A model generated the notes under the pieces. The model did no database searches. It was not told where the DNA came from and saw only the letters and a list, made by a program, of their open reading frames with translations. A stretch of DNA of 64,000 nt, from the NCBI RefSeq assembly GCF_004216555.1, contig NZ_SGWQ01000008.1, positions 1-64,000 on the forward strand, read 5' to 3'. Shown here in pieces: positions 10,516 through 20,024 of this stretch (its first letter is position 1; every line of letters starts with the position of its first letter). This DNA comes from Herbihabitans rhizosphaerae (GTDB lineage: Bacteria > Actinomycetota > Actinomycetes > Mycobacteriales > Pseudonocardiaceae). Made by a program: the position numbers and the translations under genes.

Positions 10516-10610
10516 ACGTGCCGTTCACGGCGCGGCCGTTAGGCTCGGGAGCGTAGGCCGGCGGGGCGACCCCCCAACGCCGGGATCGTCGTCGTCGCAC
10601 GGAGGCGCCC

Positions 10611-11372
10611 GTGACCCAGCTGCACTCGCGGGAGCCCTCGGATGTCGCGGACACCGACCAATCCGCTGACGAGCGGCGGGACCACAAGTGGGGAATCGGT
10701 GCGTTTCTCCTGGTCGAAGCCGTGCTCCTGCTGTCGTTCGCGTTCGTCGCGGCGATCTTCCGCCCGGCGGAGGGCCAGCCGCTGTCGGTCGCGGCGATCC
10801 TGGTCGCGACGATGCTGCCGACGGTGGTCGCCACGGGTGTCGCGCTGCTGGTGACCGTGTTACGCGGCAACGGCCCCAAGATCGACCTGCGCTGGTCGTG
10901 GCGGCGCGAGGACCTGCGCGCCGGATTCAAGTTCGGCTTCATCGGCCTGCTGTGCACCACGATCGGCGCCGTGCTGTGGACCAAGATCGTCGGCGAGGAG
11001 AACGCGAACTCCGCGGTCGGCGCGCTGGTGGACGACACGCACCTGCCGATCTACGCCGCGGTGATCATGTTCCTGTACGTCTGGCTGGTCGGCCCGGTGT
11101 GCGAGGAGATCATCTACCGCGGGCTGCTCTGGGGCGCGCTGGAGCGGCTGAACTGGGGCCGCTGGATCGTGTTCACCCTGTCCACCGTGGTGTTCGCGGT
11201 GAGCCACCTGGAGCCGCTGCGCACCTCGCTGCTGATCGTCATCGGCATCCCGATCGGCCTCGCGCGCCTGTTCACCGGGCGGCTCGGCGCGAGCGTCATC
11301 GCCCACCAGGTGAACAACTTCCTGCCCGCGCTCGCGGTGCTGCTGATCGCGCTCGGTGCGATCCCGGAGTGA
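10611..11372 (+). CDS. CPBP-family intramembrane metalloprotease
   Basis: The 253-residue protein has six to seven predicted transmembrane helices and the three Abi/CPBP motifs: CEEIIYR (EExxxR), a His in FAVSHLEPL, and SVIAHQVNN. Relatives include Rce1 and bacteriocin-immunity proteins, which cleave within or next to membrane segments. The target is unknown. A TGAACG-TGC-CGTTCA palindrome at 10513-10527, overlapping the stop of the preceding gene, may be a terminator or operator. It ends 2 bases before pxpA. Confidence 0.85.
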   Translation: MTQLHSREPSDVADTDQSADERRDHKWGIGAFLLVEAVLLLSFAFVAAIFRPAEGQPLSVAAILVATMLPTVVATGVALLVTVLRGNGPKIDLRWSWRREDLRAGFKFGFIGLLCTTIGAVLWTKIVGEENANSAVGALVDDTHLPIYAAVIMFLYVWLVGPVCEEIIYRGLLWGALERLNWGRWIVFTLSTVVFAVSHLEPLRTSLLIVIGIPIGLARLFTGRLGASVIAHQVNNFLPALAVLLIALGAIPE

Positions 11373-11374
11373 TC

Positions 11375-12121
11375 ATGGATCTGAACGCCGATCTCGGTGA
11401 GGGTTTCGGCATCTGGCGCCTCGGCGACGACGACGCGCTGCTGTCCGTGGTGACCTCGGCGAACGTGGCGTGCGGGTTCCACGCCGGCGACCCGTCCACC
11501 ATGCGCGCGGTGTGTGCCTCGGCGGCGGCCAGGGGAGTGGCGATCGGCGCCCAGGTGTCCTACCGCGACCTGGCCGGATTCGGACGGCGGTTCGTGGACG
11601 TGGCCCCGGCCGAGCTGGCCGACGAGGTGCTGTACCAAATCGGCGCGCTGGACGCGTTCGCCCGCGCGGCCGGCACCCGCGTGGCCTACGTGAAGCCGCA
11701 CGGCGCGCTGTACAACGCGGTGGTGCACCACGAGGCACAGGCACACGCGGTGGTGGACGGCGTGCGCGCGTTCGGCGAGCTGCCCGTGCTCGGACTGCCC
11801 GGATCCGCCCTGCTCGCCGCCGCGAAGGAGGCCGGCCTGCGCCCGGTGACCGAGGCGTTCGCCGACCGCGGGTACACGCCCGACGGCACGCTCGTGCCGC
11901 GGTCGAGCCCGGACGCGCTGCTGTCCGGTACCGACGCCGTGGTCGAGCGGGCGGTGCGGCTGGCCGCCAAGGGCGAGCTGGTCGCCGTGGACGGCTCCGT
12001 GTTGTCCGTGCGCGCCGAGTCGTTGTGCCTGCACGGTGACACCCCGGGCGCGGTGCAGCACGCGCGCGCGGTGCGGGCCGCCCTGGAGGACGCGGGGGTC
12101 ACCCTCGACCCGTTCGCCTGA
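11375..12121 (+). CDS. pxpA: 5-oxoprolinase subunit A (LamB/YcsF family)
   Basis: The start [12 protein letters not shown] and the motif [11 protein letters not shown] identify this 248-residue protein as the YcsF/LamB family, now PxpA, the subunit that completes ATP-dependent hydrolysis of 5-oxoproline to glutamate. It normally works with PxpB and PxpC, and neither is nearby. The ATG at 11375 is the family start; a GTG at 11369 overlapping the previous gene would add only two residues. Coupling to the CPBP protease gene is close but functionally unexplained. Confidence 0.9.
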   Translation: MDLNADLGEGFGIWRLGDDDALLSVVTSANVACGFHAGDPSTMRAVCASAAARGVAIGAQVSYRDLAGFGRRFVDVAPAELADEVLYQIGALDAFARAAGTRVAYVKPHGALYNAVVHHEAQAHAVVDGVRAFGELPVLGLPGSALLAAAKEAGLRPVTEAFADRGYTPDGTLVPRSSPDALLSGTDAVVERAVRLAAKGELVAVDGSVLSVRAESLCLHGDTPGAVQHARAVRAALEDAGVTLDPFA

Positions 12122-12270
12122 CCGGGGTCTGGCACAATAGCCGACTGTCCGTTGTGGCCGGCCCCTCTCACCGGCTCAGCGCCAAGCCTTCGGGCGCTCG
12201 CATCCGTCCCCACTCGGATCGCGTGCGGCCACCCACGATCAATGAGAAGTGTTGAGGAGCACCACAACCC

Positions 12271-12837
12271 GTGGCTGTCAAGATCAAGCTGCAGCGCCTC
12301 GGAAAGATCCGCGCGCCGTACTACCGCGTCATCGTCGCCGACTCGCGCACCCGTCGCAGCGGCAAGGCCATCGAGACGATCGGTCGGTACCACCCGAAGG
12401 ACGAGCCGAGCGTCATCCAGATCGACTCCGACCGTGCGCAGTACTGGCTGGGCGTCGGCGCGCAGCCGACCGACCCGGTGAAGCACCTGCTGGAGATCAC
12501 CGGCGACTGGCAGAAGTTCAAGGGCCTGCCGGGTACCGAGGGCACGCTGAAGGTCAAGGAGCCCAAGCCGAGCAAGCAGGAGCTGTTCGAGAAGGCGCTC
12601 AAGGAGGCCGGCGGCGACCCGGGCACCGACGCCACCACCCCGAAGAAGAAGGGTGGCGGCAAGAAGGCCCCGGAGAAGGCTTCCGAGAAGCCCGCCGAGA
12701 AGTCCTCGGAGAAGGCCGCCGAGAAGTCGGCGCCCAAGGCGGACGCCAAGGCCGAGAAGGCTGAGAAGCCGGCGAAGGCCGACAAGTCCGAGAAGGCCGA
12801 GGCCAAGAAGGACGAGTCCGCCAAGGACGGCGAGTGA
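12271..12837 (+). CDS. rpsP: 30S ribosomal protein S16 with long Lys/Ala/Glu tail
   Basis: Residues 1-85 are a standard S16 domain ([20 protein letters not shown], then [14 protein letters not shown]). About 100 further residues form a low-complexity Lys/Ala/Glu/Ser tail rich in EKAEKP-like repeats. Actinobacterial S16 is often extended, and this one, at 188 residues, is long. The GTG start follows GAGGAG. The leader from 12122 includes TCTGGCACAAT (about 12127-12137), a plausible extended -10. It is first in rpsP-KH-rimM-trmD and overlaps the KH gene by 4 bases. Confidence 0.96.
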   Translation: MAVKIKLQRLGKIRAPYYRVIVADSRTRRSGKAIETIGRYHPKDEPSVIQIDSDRAQYWLGVGAQPTDPVKHLLEITGDWQKFKGLPGTEGTLKVKEPKPSKQELFEKALKEAGGDPGTDATTPKKKGGGKKAPEKASEKPAEKSSEKAAEKSAPKADAKAEKAEKPAKADKSEKAEAKKDESAKDGE

Positions 12838-13073
12838 GCTTCCTCGCCGACTCGCTGGAGCACCTGGTGCGCGGCATCGTGGACAACCCGGACGACGTCC
12901 GGGTCGAACTGGTGACCACGCGCCGCGGTCGCACGCTGGAGATCCACGTCAACCCCGAGGATCTCGGCAAGGTGATCGGCAGGGGCGGGCGTACCGCGAC
13001 CGCCCTGCGCACCGTCATGGCCGGCATCGGCGGCCGCGGGGTGCGCGTCGACGTGGTGGACACCGACCATTAA
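12834..13073 (+). CDS. khpA: KH-domain RNA-binding protein
   Basis: This 79-residue single KH domain has the GxxG loop visible as [13 protein letters not shown]. KhpA (YlqC) binds RNA, usually with KhpB, and influences cell division and small-RNA action in other bacteria. Its position between rpsP and rimM is conserved across Gram-positive bacteria. The GTG start overlaps the rpsP stop (GTGA). Confidence 0.93.
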   Translation: MSFLADSLEHLVRGIVDNPDDVRVELVTTRRGRTLEIHVNPEDLGKVIGRGGRTATALRTVMAGIGGRGVRVDVVDTDH

Positions 13074-13092
13074 GGACAGTGGCGGGGGCGTC

Positions 13093-13608
13093 ATGGACGT
13101 CGTTGTCGGGCGAGTCGCCAAGGCGCACGGGATTCACGGCGAGTTGGCCGTGGAGGTGCGCACCGACTCGCCCGAACGTCGCTTCGCCGAGGGTGCCGTC
13201 GTGCACGCCCGGTTGCACGACGGCGAGACCAGGCCGCTGACCATCGAGGGCGTTCGCCCACACCGTGATCAGCGCCTGCTCGTCCGGTTCACCGAGGTCC
13301 CCACGCGGGACGACGCGGAGCCGCTGCGCGGCGTGCTGCTGTACGCCGACACCGCCGATCTGCCGCCGATCGAGAACCCTGACGAGTTCTACGACCACCA
13401 GCTCACCGGGCTGGACGTGGTGCTCGCCGACGGCACGGCGCTCGGCACGGTCCGCGATGTCACCCACGGCCCTGGCGGCGAGCTGCTCATCGTCCAGCGG
13501 TCCGAGGGCGCGGACGTGCTGGTGCCGTTCGTGCGGGAGATCGTGCCCGAGGTCGACCTGGGCGCCGGCCGCGTCGTGATCGACCCGCCGGAGGGCCTGA
13601 TCCCGTGA
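13093..13608 (+). CDS. rimM: ribosome maturation factor RimM
   Basis: RimM binds S19 and assists maturation of the 30S head. The 171 residues have the N-terminal RimM barrel ([18 protein letters not shown]) and the C-terminal PRC-barrel ([11 protein letters not shown]...[13 protein letters not shown]). It ends in a GTGA overlap with trmD, which is the usual order. Confidence 0.95.
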   Translation: MDVVVGRVAKAHGIHGELAVEVRTDSPERRFAEGAVVHARLHDGETRPLTIEGVRPHRDQRLLVRFTEVPTRDDAEPLRGVLLYADTADLPPIENPDEFYDHQLTGLDVVLADGTALGTVRDVTHGPGGELLIVQRSEGADVLVPFVREIVPEVDLGAGRVVIDPPEGLIP

Positions 13609-14384
13609 GGATCGACGTCGTCACGATCTTCCCGGACTACCTGGCGCCGCTGCGGGAGGCGTTGCTGGGCAAGGCGATCGACCGCGGTCTGCTCGAGGTC
13701 GCGGTGCACGATCTGCGCGGCTGGACGCACGACGTGCACAAGGCGGTCGACGACAGCCCGTACGGCGGCGGACCCGGCATGGTGATGAAGCCGCAGGTGT
13801 GGGGCGACGCGCTTGATGCGGTGTGCGCTTCCCCGGGTGCGGGTGCCCCGCAGGACACAGACACCCCGCCCCGGCTGGTCGTGCCGACGCCGTCCGGCCG
13901 CCCGTTCACCCAGGCGGTGGCCGAGGAGTACGCCGAGGAGCCGTGGCTGGTGTTCGCCTGCGGCCGCTACGAGGGCATCGACCAGCGGGTGATCGACGAC
14001 GCCGCGCGCCGGATGCCGGTCGACGAGGTGTCCATCGGCGACTACGTGCTGGTCGGCGGCGAGGTCGCGGTCATGGTGATCGTCGAGGCGGTGGCCCGCC
14101 TGCTGCCCGGTGTGCTCGGCAATCCCGCGTCGGCCAAGCAGGACTCGTTCTCCGCGTCGCTGAGCGGGCTGCTCGAAGGCCCCAGCTACACCCGGCCGGA
14201 GGTGTGGCGCGACCTCGCGGTGCCGGACGTGCTGCGCTCGGGCAACCACGCGGCGATCGAACGCTGGCGGCGGGACACCGCGCTGGAGCGGACCTTCGCG
14301 CGGCGCCCCGAGCTGCTCGACGACGCCGAACTGGACGCGGCCGATCGCGCCGTGCTGGACCGGCTGCGCGCCGATCGGACCTGA
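13605..14384 (+). CDS. trmD: tRNA (guanine37-N1)-methyltransferase
   Basis: TrmD makes m1G37 next to the anticodon and prevents +1 frameshifting. The 259-residue protein shows the SPOUT knot: [24 protein letters not shown] and [11 protein letters not shown] bind SAM in the trefoil fold. A C-terminal helical domain follows ([14 protein letters not shown]...). The GTG start overlaps rimM by 4 bases. Confidence 0.96.
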   Translation: MRIDVVTIFPDYLAPLREALLGKAIDRGLLEVAVHDLRGWTHDVHKAVDDSPYGGGPGMVMKPQVWGDALDAVCASPGAGAPQDTDTPPRLVVPTPSGRPFTQAVAEEYAEEPWLVFACGRYEGIDQRVIDDAARRMPVDEVSIGDYVLVGGEVAVMVIVEAVARLLPGVLGNPASAKQDSFSASLSGLLEGPSYTRPEVWRDLAVPDVLRSGNHAAIERWRRDTALERTFARRPELLDDAELDAADRAVLDRLRADRT

Positions 14385-14420
14385 TCACCGAGGCCCCGGT
14401 TTTCGTCCGGCCGCGCACGT

Positions 14421-14515
14421 CTGGCACACTGGACAGGTTGCTGCAGCCGGGCATGTCTTCGGCGCGCAAAGGACTTCGGCCCGACAAGCGGGCTGCGTGG
14501 CGCCCGCACGGGCGC
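14421..14515 (+). promoter_or_regulatory. rplS promoter and structured leader
   Basis: CTGGCACACT (14421-14430) resembles the promoter-like TCTGGCACAAT before rpsP, suggesting that rplS has its own start. The following leader can fold: GCAGCC (14443-14448) pairs with GGCTGC (14491-14496), GGGC (14449-14452) with GCCC (14479-14482), and a separate GCGCCC/GGGCGC hairpin (14500-14515) sits 34 bases before the rplS ATG. This could be an autoregulatory L19 leader. The pairing was seen by eye only. Confidence 0.35.
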
Positions 14516-14549
14516 ACGATCACCATCACGAACGAGGACGGACACACCG

Positions 14550-14921
14550 ATGAACACCCTGGATGCCCTGGACGCCCAGTCACTGCGTTCCGACATCCCG
14601 GATTTCCGGGCGGGCGACACGCTGAAGGTGCACGTCCGAGTCATCGAGGGCTCGCGCCAGCGCGTCCAGGTGTTCCAGGGCGTGGTGATCCGTCGCCAGG
14701 GTGGCGGGATCCGCGAGACCTTCACCGTGCGGAAGATCTCCTTCGGCGTCGGCGTCGAGCGCACCTTCCCGGTGCACTCGCCGAACGTCGCCGAGATCGA
14801 GGTCGCGCGCCGCGGTGACGTGCGCCGGGCGAAGCTGTACTACCTGCGCGACCTCCGCGGCAAGGCCGCCAAGATCAAGGAGCGCCGCGAGGAGCGTCGC
14901 GAGACCTCGCCCGCGTCTTGA
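14550..14921 (+). CDS. rplS: 50S ribosomal protein L19
   Basis: This 123-residue L19, located at the 30S-50S interface, has the typical [20 protein letters not shown] and [16 protein letters not shown] segments and a basic, Glu/Arg-rich C-terminus. The family start is at 14550. It is separated from trmD by a 165-base leader region and followed after 34 bases by the first signal peptidase gene. Confidence 0.97.
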   Translation: MNTLDALDAQSLRSDIPDFRAGDTLKVHVRVIEGSRQRVQVFQGVVIRRQGGGIRETFTVRKISFGVGVERTFPVHSPNVAEIEVARRGDVRRAKLYYLRDLRGKAAKIKERREERRETSPAS

Positions 14922-14955
14922 GCCGGCACAGGGCTACCTAACGTAATCTGTTTGC

Positions 14956-15918
14956 GTGGTCGCCCAACTGCCTCACGACGCGCCTGAGGGCGACCGTGCG
15001 CGCTTCCCGGACGGACGCCCGTCGGGGCAGCCTTGGACACCGGACACTCGCAACCGCGCCCGGCGCCATCGCGGTGCGCATCGCGCGCCGGAGAAGAAGC
15101 GTTCGTTCTGGCGTGAGCTGCCGATCCTGCTGGTCGTCGCGTTCCTGCTGACGTTCCTGATCCAGCAGTTCGTCGCGCGGGTCTACGTGATCCCGTCCGG
15201 CTCGATGGAGCAGACGCTGCACGGTTGCACCGGCTGCACGGGCGATCGGGTGCTCGTGGACAAGATGACCTACCTGTTCACCGACCCGGCGCCGGGCGAC
15301 GTGGTGGTGTTCAAGGGTCCTGAGGCGTGGACCGAGAACGACGTGCTCGAACCGCGCTCGGACAACGTCTTCGTGCGCGCCCTGCAGACTGTCGGCTCGG
15401 TGATCGGCATGGCCCCGCCGGACGAGCGCGACTTCGTCAAACGGGTGATCGCGGTCGGCGGCCAGACCGTCTGGTGCTGCGAGGCCAACCGGGTGGTCGT
15501 GGACGGCAACCCGCTGGCCGAGCCCTACATCTACTGGGAGAACGCGTCCAGGAAGACTCAAGAGTCGTTCAAGCCGGTCCGCGTCCCGGAGGGCACCATC
15601 TGGGTCATGGGGGACAACCGCAACGACTCGTGCGACTCGCGCTGCCAGGGCAATCTCAACGACGGGCAACCCAACCTGCGTGGCGTGGTGCCGGTGGGTA
15701 ACGTCATCGGCAAGGCGCGGGCGATCGTGCTGCCACCGTCGCGGTGGCAAAGCATCGACGACCCCAACCCGCAGGTCAACGAGCGGCTCGTCGCGGCACC
15801 CTGGCAGCAGGGCCTTCCGTTCGGCGTCGGGTTCGCCGCCGCGTGGCCGACCCTCTGGCTCGGCCGGCGGTTCGGCACACGACTGGGTGCGGCATTCCGG
15901 CCCAAGCCGCGTCGCTGA
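14956..15918 (+). CDS. lepB: signal peptidase I (first copy)
   Basis: This type I signal peptidase has 320 residues: a cytoplasmic Arg/Pro-rich N-terminus (about 1-50), one transmembrane helix (about 55-75) and an extracytoplasmic catalytic domain. Box [12 protein letters not shown], holds the nucleophilic Ser, and box [13 protein letters not shown], the general-base Lys. VMGDNRNDSCDSR is box E. Immediately after the Ser is HGCTGCTGDRVLVDK, and further cysteines occur at WCCE and CDSRC. A C-terminal hydrophobic segment may be a second membrane anchor. A paralog follows directly. Confidence 0.94.
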   Translation: MVAQLPHDAPEGDRARFPDGRPSGQPWTPDTRNRARRHRGAHRAPEKKRSFWRELPILLVVAFLLTFLIQQFVARVYVIPSGSMEQTLHGCTGCTGDRVLVDKMTYLFTDPAPGDVVVFKGPEAWTENDVLEPRSDNVFVRALQTVGSVIGMAPPDERDFVKRVIAVGGQTVWCCEANRVVVDGNPLAEPYIYWENASRKTQESFKPVRVPEGTIWVMGDNRNDSCDSRCQGNLNDGQPNLRGVVPVGNVIGKARAIVLPPSRWQSIDDPNPQVNERLVAAPWQQGLPFGVGFAAAWPTLWLGRRFGTRLGAAFRPKPRR

Positions 15919-15954
15919 ACGGCATCCTCACCTGCTCCGGATAGGTTTGACTAC

Positions 15955-16923
15955 ATGGGCGACTCCGCAGAATCCGCGCGCAACGAGAGCATCCCGGAGG
16001 AGGGCGACAAGGAGAGCACGACACAGTCCGCCGGCGACCAGGTGACCGACGACACGACCACCGAAGACACCTCTGAGACGCAGGAGCAGGGCGGCAGGCG
16101 CTGGTTGCGGCGCAAACCCAAGGCGGAGAAGAAGAAGCGCTCATTCTGGAAGGAACTGCCGATCCTGATCGGCGTCGCGCTGTTGCTCAGCATCCTGATC
16201 CAGACGTTCCTCGCGCGCGTGTTCGTGATCCCGTCCGGCTCGATGGAGTCGACCCTGCACGGCTGCGCCGGCTGCACCGGCGACCGGATTCTGGTGGACA
16301 AGGTGGTCTACGCCTTCACCGATCCGGAGCCGGGCGAGGTCCTGGTGTTCGAGCGGCCGGAGAGCTGGAAGTCGGAGTTCACCCCGGAGCGGTCCGAGAA
16401 CCCGGTGGTGCGCTGGCTGCAGGGCGTCGGCGCGCTGTTCGGGCTGGCGTCCCCGGACGAGGACGACATCGTCAAGCGGGTGATCGCGGTCGGCGGGCAG
16501 ACCGTCGAGTGCTGCGATGATCAACATCGCGTCCAGGTCGACGGCAAACCGCTGAACGAGCCCTACCTGCACTGGGAGGAGGGCTTCCCGCAGCACCAGG
16601 AGGCCTTCGAGCCGGTGACGGTCCCGCAAGGGTTCCTGTTCGTCATGGGCGACAATCGGAACGTGTCCTACGACTCCAGGGAGCAGGGCGGTGGCGGCCA
16701 GGCCGGGCTGGTGCCGGTGGACAACGTGATCGGCAAGGCGCGTGTGATCGTGCTGCCGCCGTCGCGTTGGAACGGCATCGGTGACGACAACCCGCAGGCA
16801 CTCGCGATGTCCGCGCCCGCGTGGCAGAGCGGTATCCCGTTGGGTGTCGGCGCCATCGCGGCGTACCCGACGCTGTGGCTCGGCCGTCGAGTGCGCACCT
16901 CGCTGCGCAGAGGGCGGCCGTAG
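15955..16923 (+). CDS. lepB: signal peptidase I (second copy)
   Basis: This 322-residue paralog of the upstream gene has the same architecture: an acidic N-terminus with an EETQ-rich stretch (about 1-60), a transmembrane helix, [11 protein letters not shown] with catalytic Ser, [27 protein letters not shown] with catalytic Lys, and [13 protein letters not shown]. It keeps the CxxC pair after the Ser and the CC of ECCDD but lacks the extra CDSRC cysteines of copy one. The pair starts 36 bases apart and presumably arose by tandem duplication; the substrates may be divided between them. One base separates it from rnhB. Confidence 0.94.
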   Translation: MGDSAESARNESIPEEGDKESTTQSAGDQVTDDTTTEDTSETQEQGGRRWLRRKPKAEKKKRSFWKELPILIGVALLLSILIQTFLARVFVIPSGSMESTLHGCAGCTGDRILVDKVVYAFTDPEPGEVLVFERPESWKSEFTPERSENPVVRWLQGVGALFGLASPDEDDIVKRVIAVGGQTVECCDDQHRVQVDGKPLNEPYLHWEEGFPQHQEAFEPVTVPQGFLFVMGDNRNVSYDSREQGGGGQAGLVPVDNVIGKARVIVLPPSRWNGIGDDNPQALAMSAPAWQSGIPLGVGAIAAYPTLWLGRRVRTSLRRGRP

Positions 16924-16924
16924 C

Positions 16925-17695
16925 GTGGCCCGACCTGTCGACCAGCTTCGCCCGCCGCGTGCGGTGCTCAGGAGAGACGCGGGGACCTGGGGGTTGCAGT
17001 CCGCGCTGGACCGGCGCGGACTCGGCCCGGTCGCCGGCGTCGACGAGGCCGGCCGGGGCGCGTGCGCCGGCCCGCTGGTGATCGCCTCGTGCGTGTTGCG
17101 TCCCGGCGACTCGGCCAGGTTCGAGGGGCTGACCGACTCGAAGCTGCTCACCGCGGCCGCGCGCGACCGGATGTACGACCAGGTCATGGCCAGGGCGGTG
17201 GACTACGCCGTGGTGATCGTGCCGCCGTCGGAGGTGGACCGGATCGGCGTGCACGTGGCCAACGTGGAGGGCATGCGGCGCGCGGTCGCCCGGCTGACCA
17301 GGCACCCCGGGTACGTGCTGACCGACGGGTTCCGGGTGCCGGGCATCACCGCGCCGAGCATCCCGGTGATCAAGGGCGACCTCGCGGTGGCCTGCATCGC
17401 CGCCGCCTCCGTGCTCGCGAAGGTCACCCGCGACCGGATCATGGCCGGCCTGCACGACGATCTTCCGGTGTACGGATTCGACGAGCACAAGGGTTACTGC
17501 ACTCCCTCGCACACGCGGGCGCTCGGCGAGCACGGGCCGAGCGCCGAGCACCGCTGGTCGTTCGTGAACGTGGCCTCCGCGGGTGCGCGACACGGGCTGC
17601 GCGCGCCGCACCGGGTGGCACTGTCGGTCGCCGCGGCCGAGGTGGTTCAGAATGGGGAGTCAGCAAGGCCACGAGGAGGAGCGCGGTCCGCATGA
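16925..17695 (+). CDS. rnhB: ribonuclease HII
   Basis: RNase HII removes ribonucleotides from DNA and RNA-DNA hybrids. The 256-residue protein has [14 protein letters not shown] (Asp and Glu of the active site), [28 protein letters not shown]-type helices with the later catalytic Asp, and [11 protein letters not shown]. The GTG at 16925 follows the lepB stop by one base. It overlaps the next gene by ATGA. Confidence 0.95.
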   Translation: MARPVDQLRPPRAVLRRDAGTWGLQSALDRRGLGPVAGVDEAGRGACAGPLVIASCVLRPGDSARFEGLTDSKLLTAAARDRMYDQVMARAVDYAVVIVPPSEVDRIGVHVANVEGMRRAVARLTRHPGYVLTDGFRVPGITAPSIPVIKGDLAVACIAAASVLAKVTRDRIMAGLHDDLPVYGFDEHKGYCTPSHTRALGEHGPSAEHRWSFVNVASAGARHGLRAPHRVALSVAAAEVVQNGESARPRGGARSA

Positions 17696-18015
17696 GCGCC
17701 GAGGATCTCGAGAAGTACGAGACCGAGATGGAGCTGCAGCTCTACCGCGAGTATCGCGACATCGTCGGCCAGTTCACCTATGTCGTGGAGACCGAGCGCC
17801 GCTTCTACCTGGCCAACGTGGTCGACGTGCAGGTGCGCGACACCGACGGCGAGGTCTACTTCGAGGTGCGGATGTCCGACGCGTGGGTATGGGACATGTA
17901 CCGGCCGGCCCGGTTCGTGAAGAACGTCCGGGTGATCACCTTCAAGGACGTGAACGTCGAGGAGCTGGACAAGCCGGATCTGCGGCTGCCCGAGGACGGA
18001 CCGTTCGGCAGCTGA
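17692..18015 (+). CDS. DUF2469-family protein
   Basis: This 107-residue protein begins [20 protein letters not shown] and ends [13 protein letters not shown], the hallmarks of a small protein conserved beside rnhB throughout actinobacteria. It is rich in acidic and aromatic residues and has no membrane segment. The molecular function is unknown. It has a strong GAGGAGG site and an ATGA overlap with rnhB. Confidence 0.9.
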   Translation: MSAEDLEKYETEMELQLYREYRDIVGQFTYVVETERRFYLANVVDVQVRDTDGEVYFEVRMSDAWVWDMYRPARFVKNVRVITFKDVNVEELDKPDLRLPEDGPFGS

Positions 18016-18026
18016 TCGCCGAGAAA

Positions 18027-18067
18027 GTTATCCACAGCCCCGAGTTATCCACAGATTCGGGTCGACC
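18027..18067 (+). promoter_or_regulatory. paired GTTATCCACA element upstream of yraN-comM-dprA
   Basis: GTTATCCACA occurs at 18027-18036 and 18044-18053, the second continuing as GATTCGGGTCGACC. Each contains TTATCCACA, a perfect strong DnaA-box sequence. The second box starts 62 bases before the yraN ATG. A closely matching element lies upstream of the M23 hydrolase on the opposite strand (23848-23888), at almost the same distance from its start. Confidence 0.6.
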
Positions 18068-18105
18068 TCCCGGAGCACCCCGCGCGGCCGGGCAGGCTCG
18101 ACGGC

Positions 18106-18492
18106 ATGGACGCGACGGTAATCGACGGCGCTGCTGAGCACGCGCCACATCGGCTGGGCCGCAAGGGCGAGGAGCTCGCGGTTCGGTACCTGGAAAGCCA
18201 GGGCCTTGTAGTGCTGTCTCGGAACTGGCGATGTCGTGACGGTGAGCTGGACGTCGTGGCGACCGACGGCCGGCTGCTGCTCGTCTGCGAGGTGAAGACC
18301 CGCGCCGGCGTCGGCTTCGGCACGCCGACCGAGGCGGTCACCGCGGACAAGGCCGCGCGGATCCGCCGGCTCGCCCGGCAGTGGATGGCCGCGCATCACT
18401 GCCGGGGCTGCGAGGTGCGCTGCGACATCGTCTCGATCGTGTGGCCGCCGGGGGAGAAGCCGAGGCTGGAACACCTGAAAGGGGCGTTCTGA
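18106..18492 (+). CDS. YraN/UPF0102 family endonuclease-fold protein
   Basis: The 128-residue protein has the UPF0102 pattern: LGRKGEELAVRYLESQG, then CRDGELDVVATDGRLLLVCEVKTRAG, the PD-(D/E)xK-like core with acidic residues and EVKTR, then the Lys/Arg-rich KAARIRRLARQWM. The family resembles Holliday-junction resolvases, but no activity has been firmly assigned. The ATG overlaps nothing upstream, and its promoter carries the paired GTTATCCACA element. Its last base overlaps the comM ATG. Confidence 0.9.
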   Translation: MDATVIDGAAEHAPHRLGRKGEELAVRYLESQGLVVLSRNWRCRDGELDVVATDGRLLLVCEVKTRAGVGFGTPTEAVTADKAARIRRLARQWMAAHHCRGCEVRCDIVSIVWPPGEKPRLEHLKGAF

Positions 18493-20024
18493 TGCCGTTG
18501 GCACGCGCGTGGTCGGTGGCCCTGCAGGGATTGCGCGGGCACATGGTGGAGGTCGAGGCGGACATCGGCCAGGGCACTCCCGGTGTGCACTTGGTCGGCC
18601 TGCCGGACGCGTCGCTCAACGAGGCGAAGGACCGGGTCCGGTCGGCCGTGCGCAACAGCGGCAGGGAGTGGCCGAACAAGCACCTGACGATCGGCCTGTC
18701 GCCCGCCGCGCTGCGCAAGGTCGGCTCCGGATACGACCTGGCGCTGGCCTGCGCGGTGCTGGCGGCGGCCGGCGCGGTCCCGTCCACCCGTCTGGCCGGG
18801 ACCGTGCTGATCGGGGAGCTGGCGCTGGACGGTCGCCTCCGTCAGGTCGCCGGCGTGCTCCCGGCCCTGATCGCCGCGCGAGGGCACGGCTTCACCCGTG
18901 CCATCGTCGCCGACGCAGCGCTGGCCGAGGCGGCGCTGGTGAGCGGGCTGGACGTGTTCGGTGCCGCCCGGCTGCGGGACGTGCTGGCGTGGCTGGCCGC
19001 CGACGAGTCCGACGAGCAGGGGCCGCTGATCCGCCCGGGCCCGCGCGCCGTCAGTGCGGACAAGCCGGACGTGGCCGACCTCGCCGACGTGCTCGGCCAG
19101 CCCGAGGCGCGCTGGGCGCTGGAGGTCGCCGCGGCCGGTGGTCACCATCTGCTGCTGACCGGCCCGCCGGGCACCGGCAAGACGATGCTCGCGCGGCGGT
19201 TGCCCGGCCTGCTGCCGCCGCTGTCCGATCAGCGCGCACTCGAGGTGACGGCGATCCACTCGATCGCCGGGGCGTTGTCCGAGGACGCCCCGCTGATCGC
19301 GGCGCCGCCGTTCGTCGCGCCGCACTACTCGACGTCGGTGGCCGCGCTGATCGGCGGCGGGCTTGGCTACGCGCGGCCAGGAGCGGTGAGCATCGCGCAC
19401 GGCGGGGTGCTGTTCCTGGACGAGGCGTGCGAGTTCGGCGCGCACCGGCTGGACGCGCTGCGCACCGCGCTGGAAGAAGGCGAGGTGCGCATCGCCCGGC
19501 GCGACAAGATCGTCACCTACCCGGCGCGGTTCCAGCTCGTCCTGGCGACGAACCCGTGTCCGTGCGCACCGGCGAGAGACCGCGACTGCACGTGCGCGCC
19601 GGACGCCAGGCGGCGCTATCTGGCGCGGTTGTCCGGGCCGCTGATGGACCGGGTGGACCTGCGGGTGCGGATGCGGCCGATCACCGTGATGTCGCGGGCC
19701 GAGGTCGGCACGCCGGAGGACACGGCGACCGTGCGGGAGCGAGTGCTCGGCGCGCGGGAGCGGGCGGCCCAGCGGTGGTCGGCGTACGGCTGGCGCACCA
19801 ATGCCGAGGCGCCGGGTCCGGTGCTGCGCCGTGACTTCGACCTGCCCACGACCACCACCGAGGTGCTCGACAAGGGGCTGAAGCGAGGCCTGCTGACCGC
19901 GCGCGGAGCCGACCGGTGTCTTCGGGTTGCCTGGACGCTGAGCGACCTCGCCGACCAGGAGAAGCCGGAGCCCGATCAGGTCGCCGCCGCGCTCGAGTTC
20001 CGGCACCGGAGGGCGGCGGCATGA
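18492..20024 (+). CDS. comM: ComM/YifB-family AAA+ ATPase
   Basis: ComM (YifB) is an MCM-like hexameric helicase that promotes branch migration during integration of transformed DNA in competent bacteria. The 510-residue protein has an N-terminal Lon-like domain (about 1-190), a P-loop GPPGTGKTMLARRLPG (about 220), FLDEACEF (Walker B) and the conserved NPCPC...CTC cysteine cluster (about 355-375). The ATG at 18492 overlaps the yraN stop, and the gene ends in ATGA with dprA. Confidence 0.95.
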   Translation: MPLARAWSVALQGLRGHMVEVEADIGQGTPGVHLVGLPDASLNEAKDRVRSAVRNSGREWPNKHLTIGLSPAALRKVGSGYDLALACAVLAAAGAVPSTRLAGTVLIGELALDGRLRQVAGVLPALIAARGHGFTRAIVADAALAEAALVSGLDVFGAARLRDVLAWLAADESDEQGPLIRPGPRAVSADKPDVADLADVLGQPEARWALEVAAAGGHHLLLTGPPGTGKTMLARRLPGLLPPLSDQRALEVTAIHSIAGALSEDAPLIAAPPFVAPHYSTSVAALIGGGLGYARPGAVSIAHGGVLFLDEACEFGAHRLDALRTALEEGEVRIARRDKIVTYPARFQLVLATNPCPCAPARDRDCTCAPDARRRYLARLSGPLMDRVDLRVRMRPITVMSRAEVGTPEDTATVRERVLGARERAAQRWSAYGWRTNAEAPGPVLRRDFDLPTTTTEVLDKGLKRGLLTARGADRCLRVAWTLSDLADQEKPEPDQVAAALEFRHRRAAA

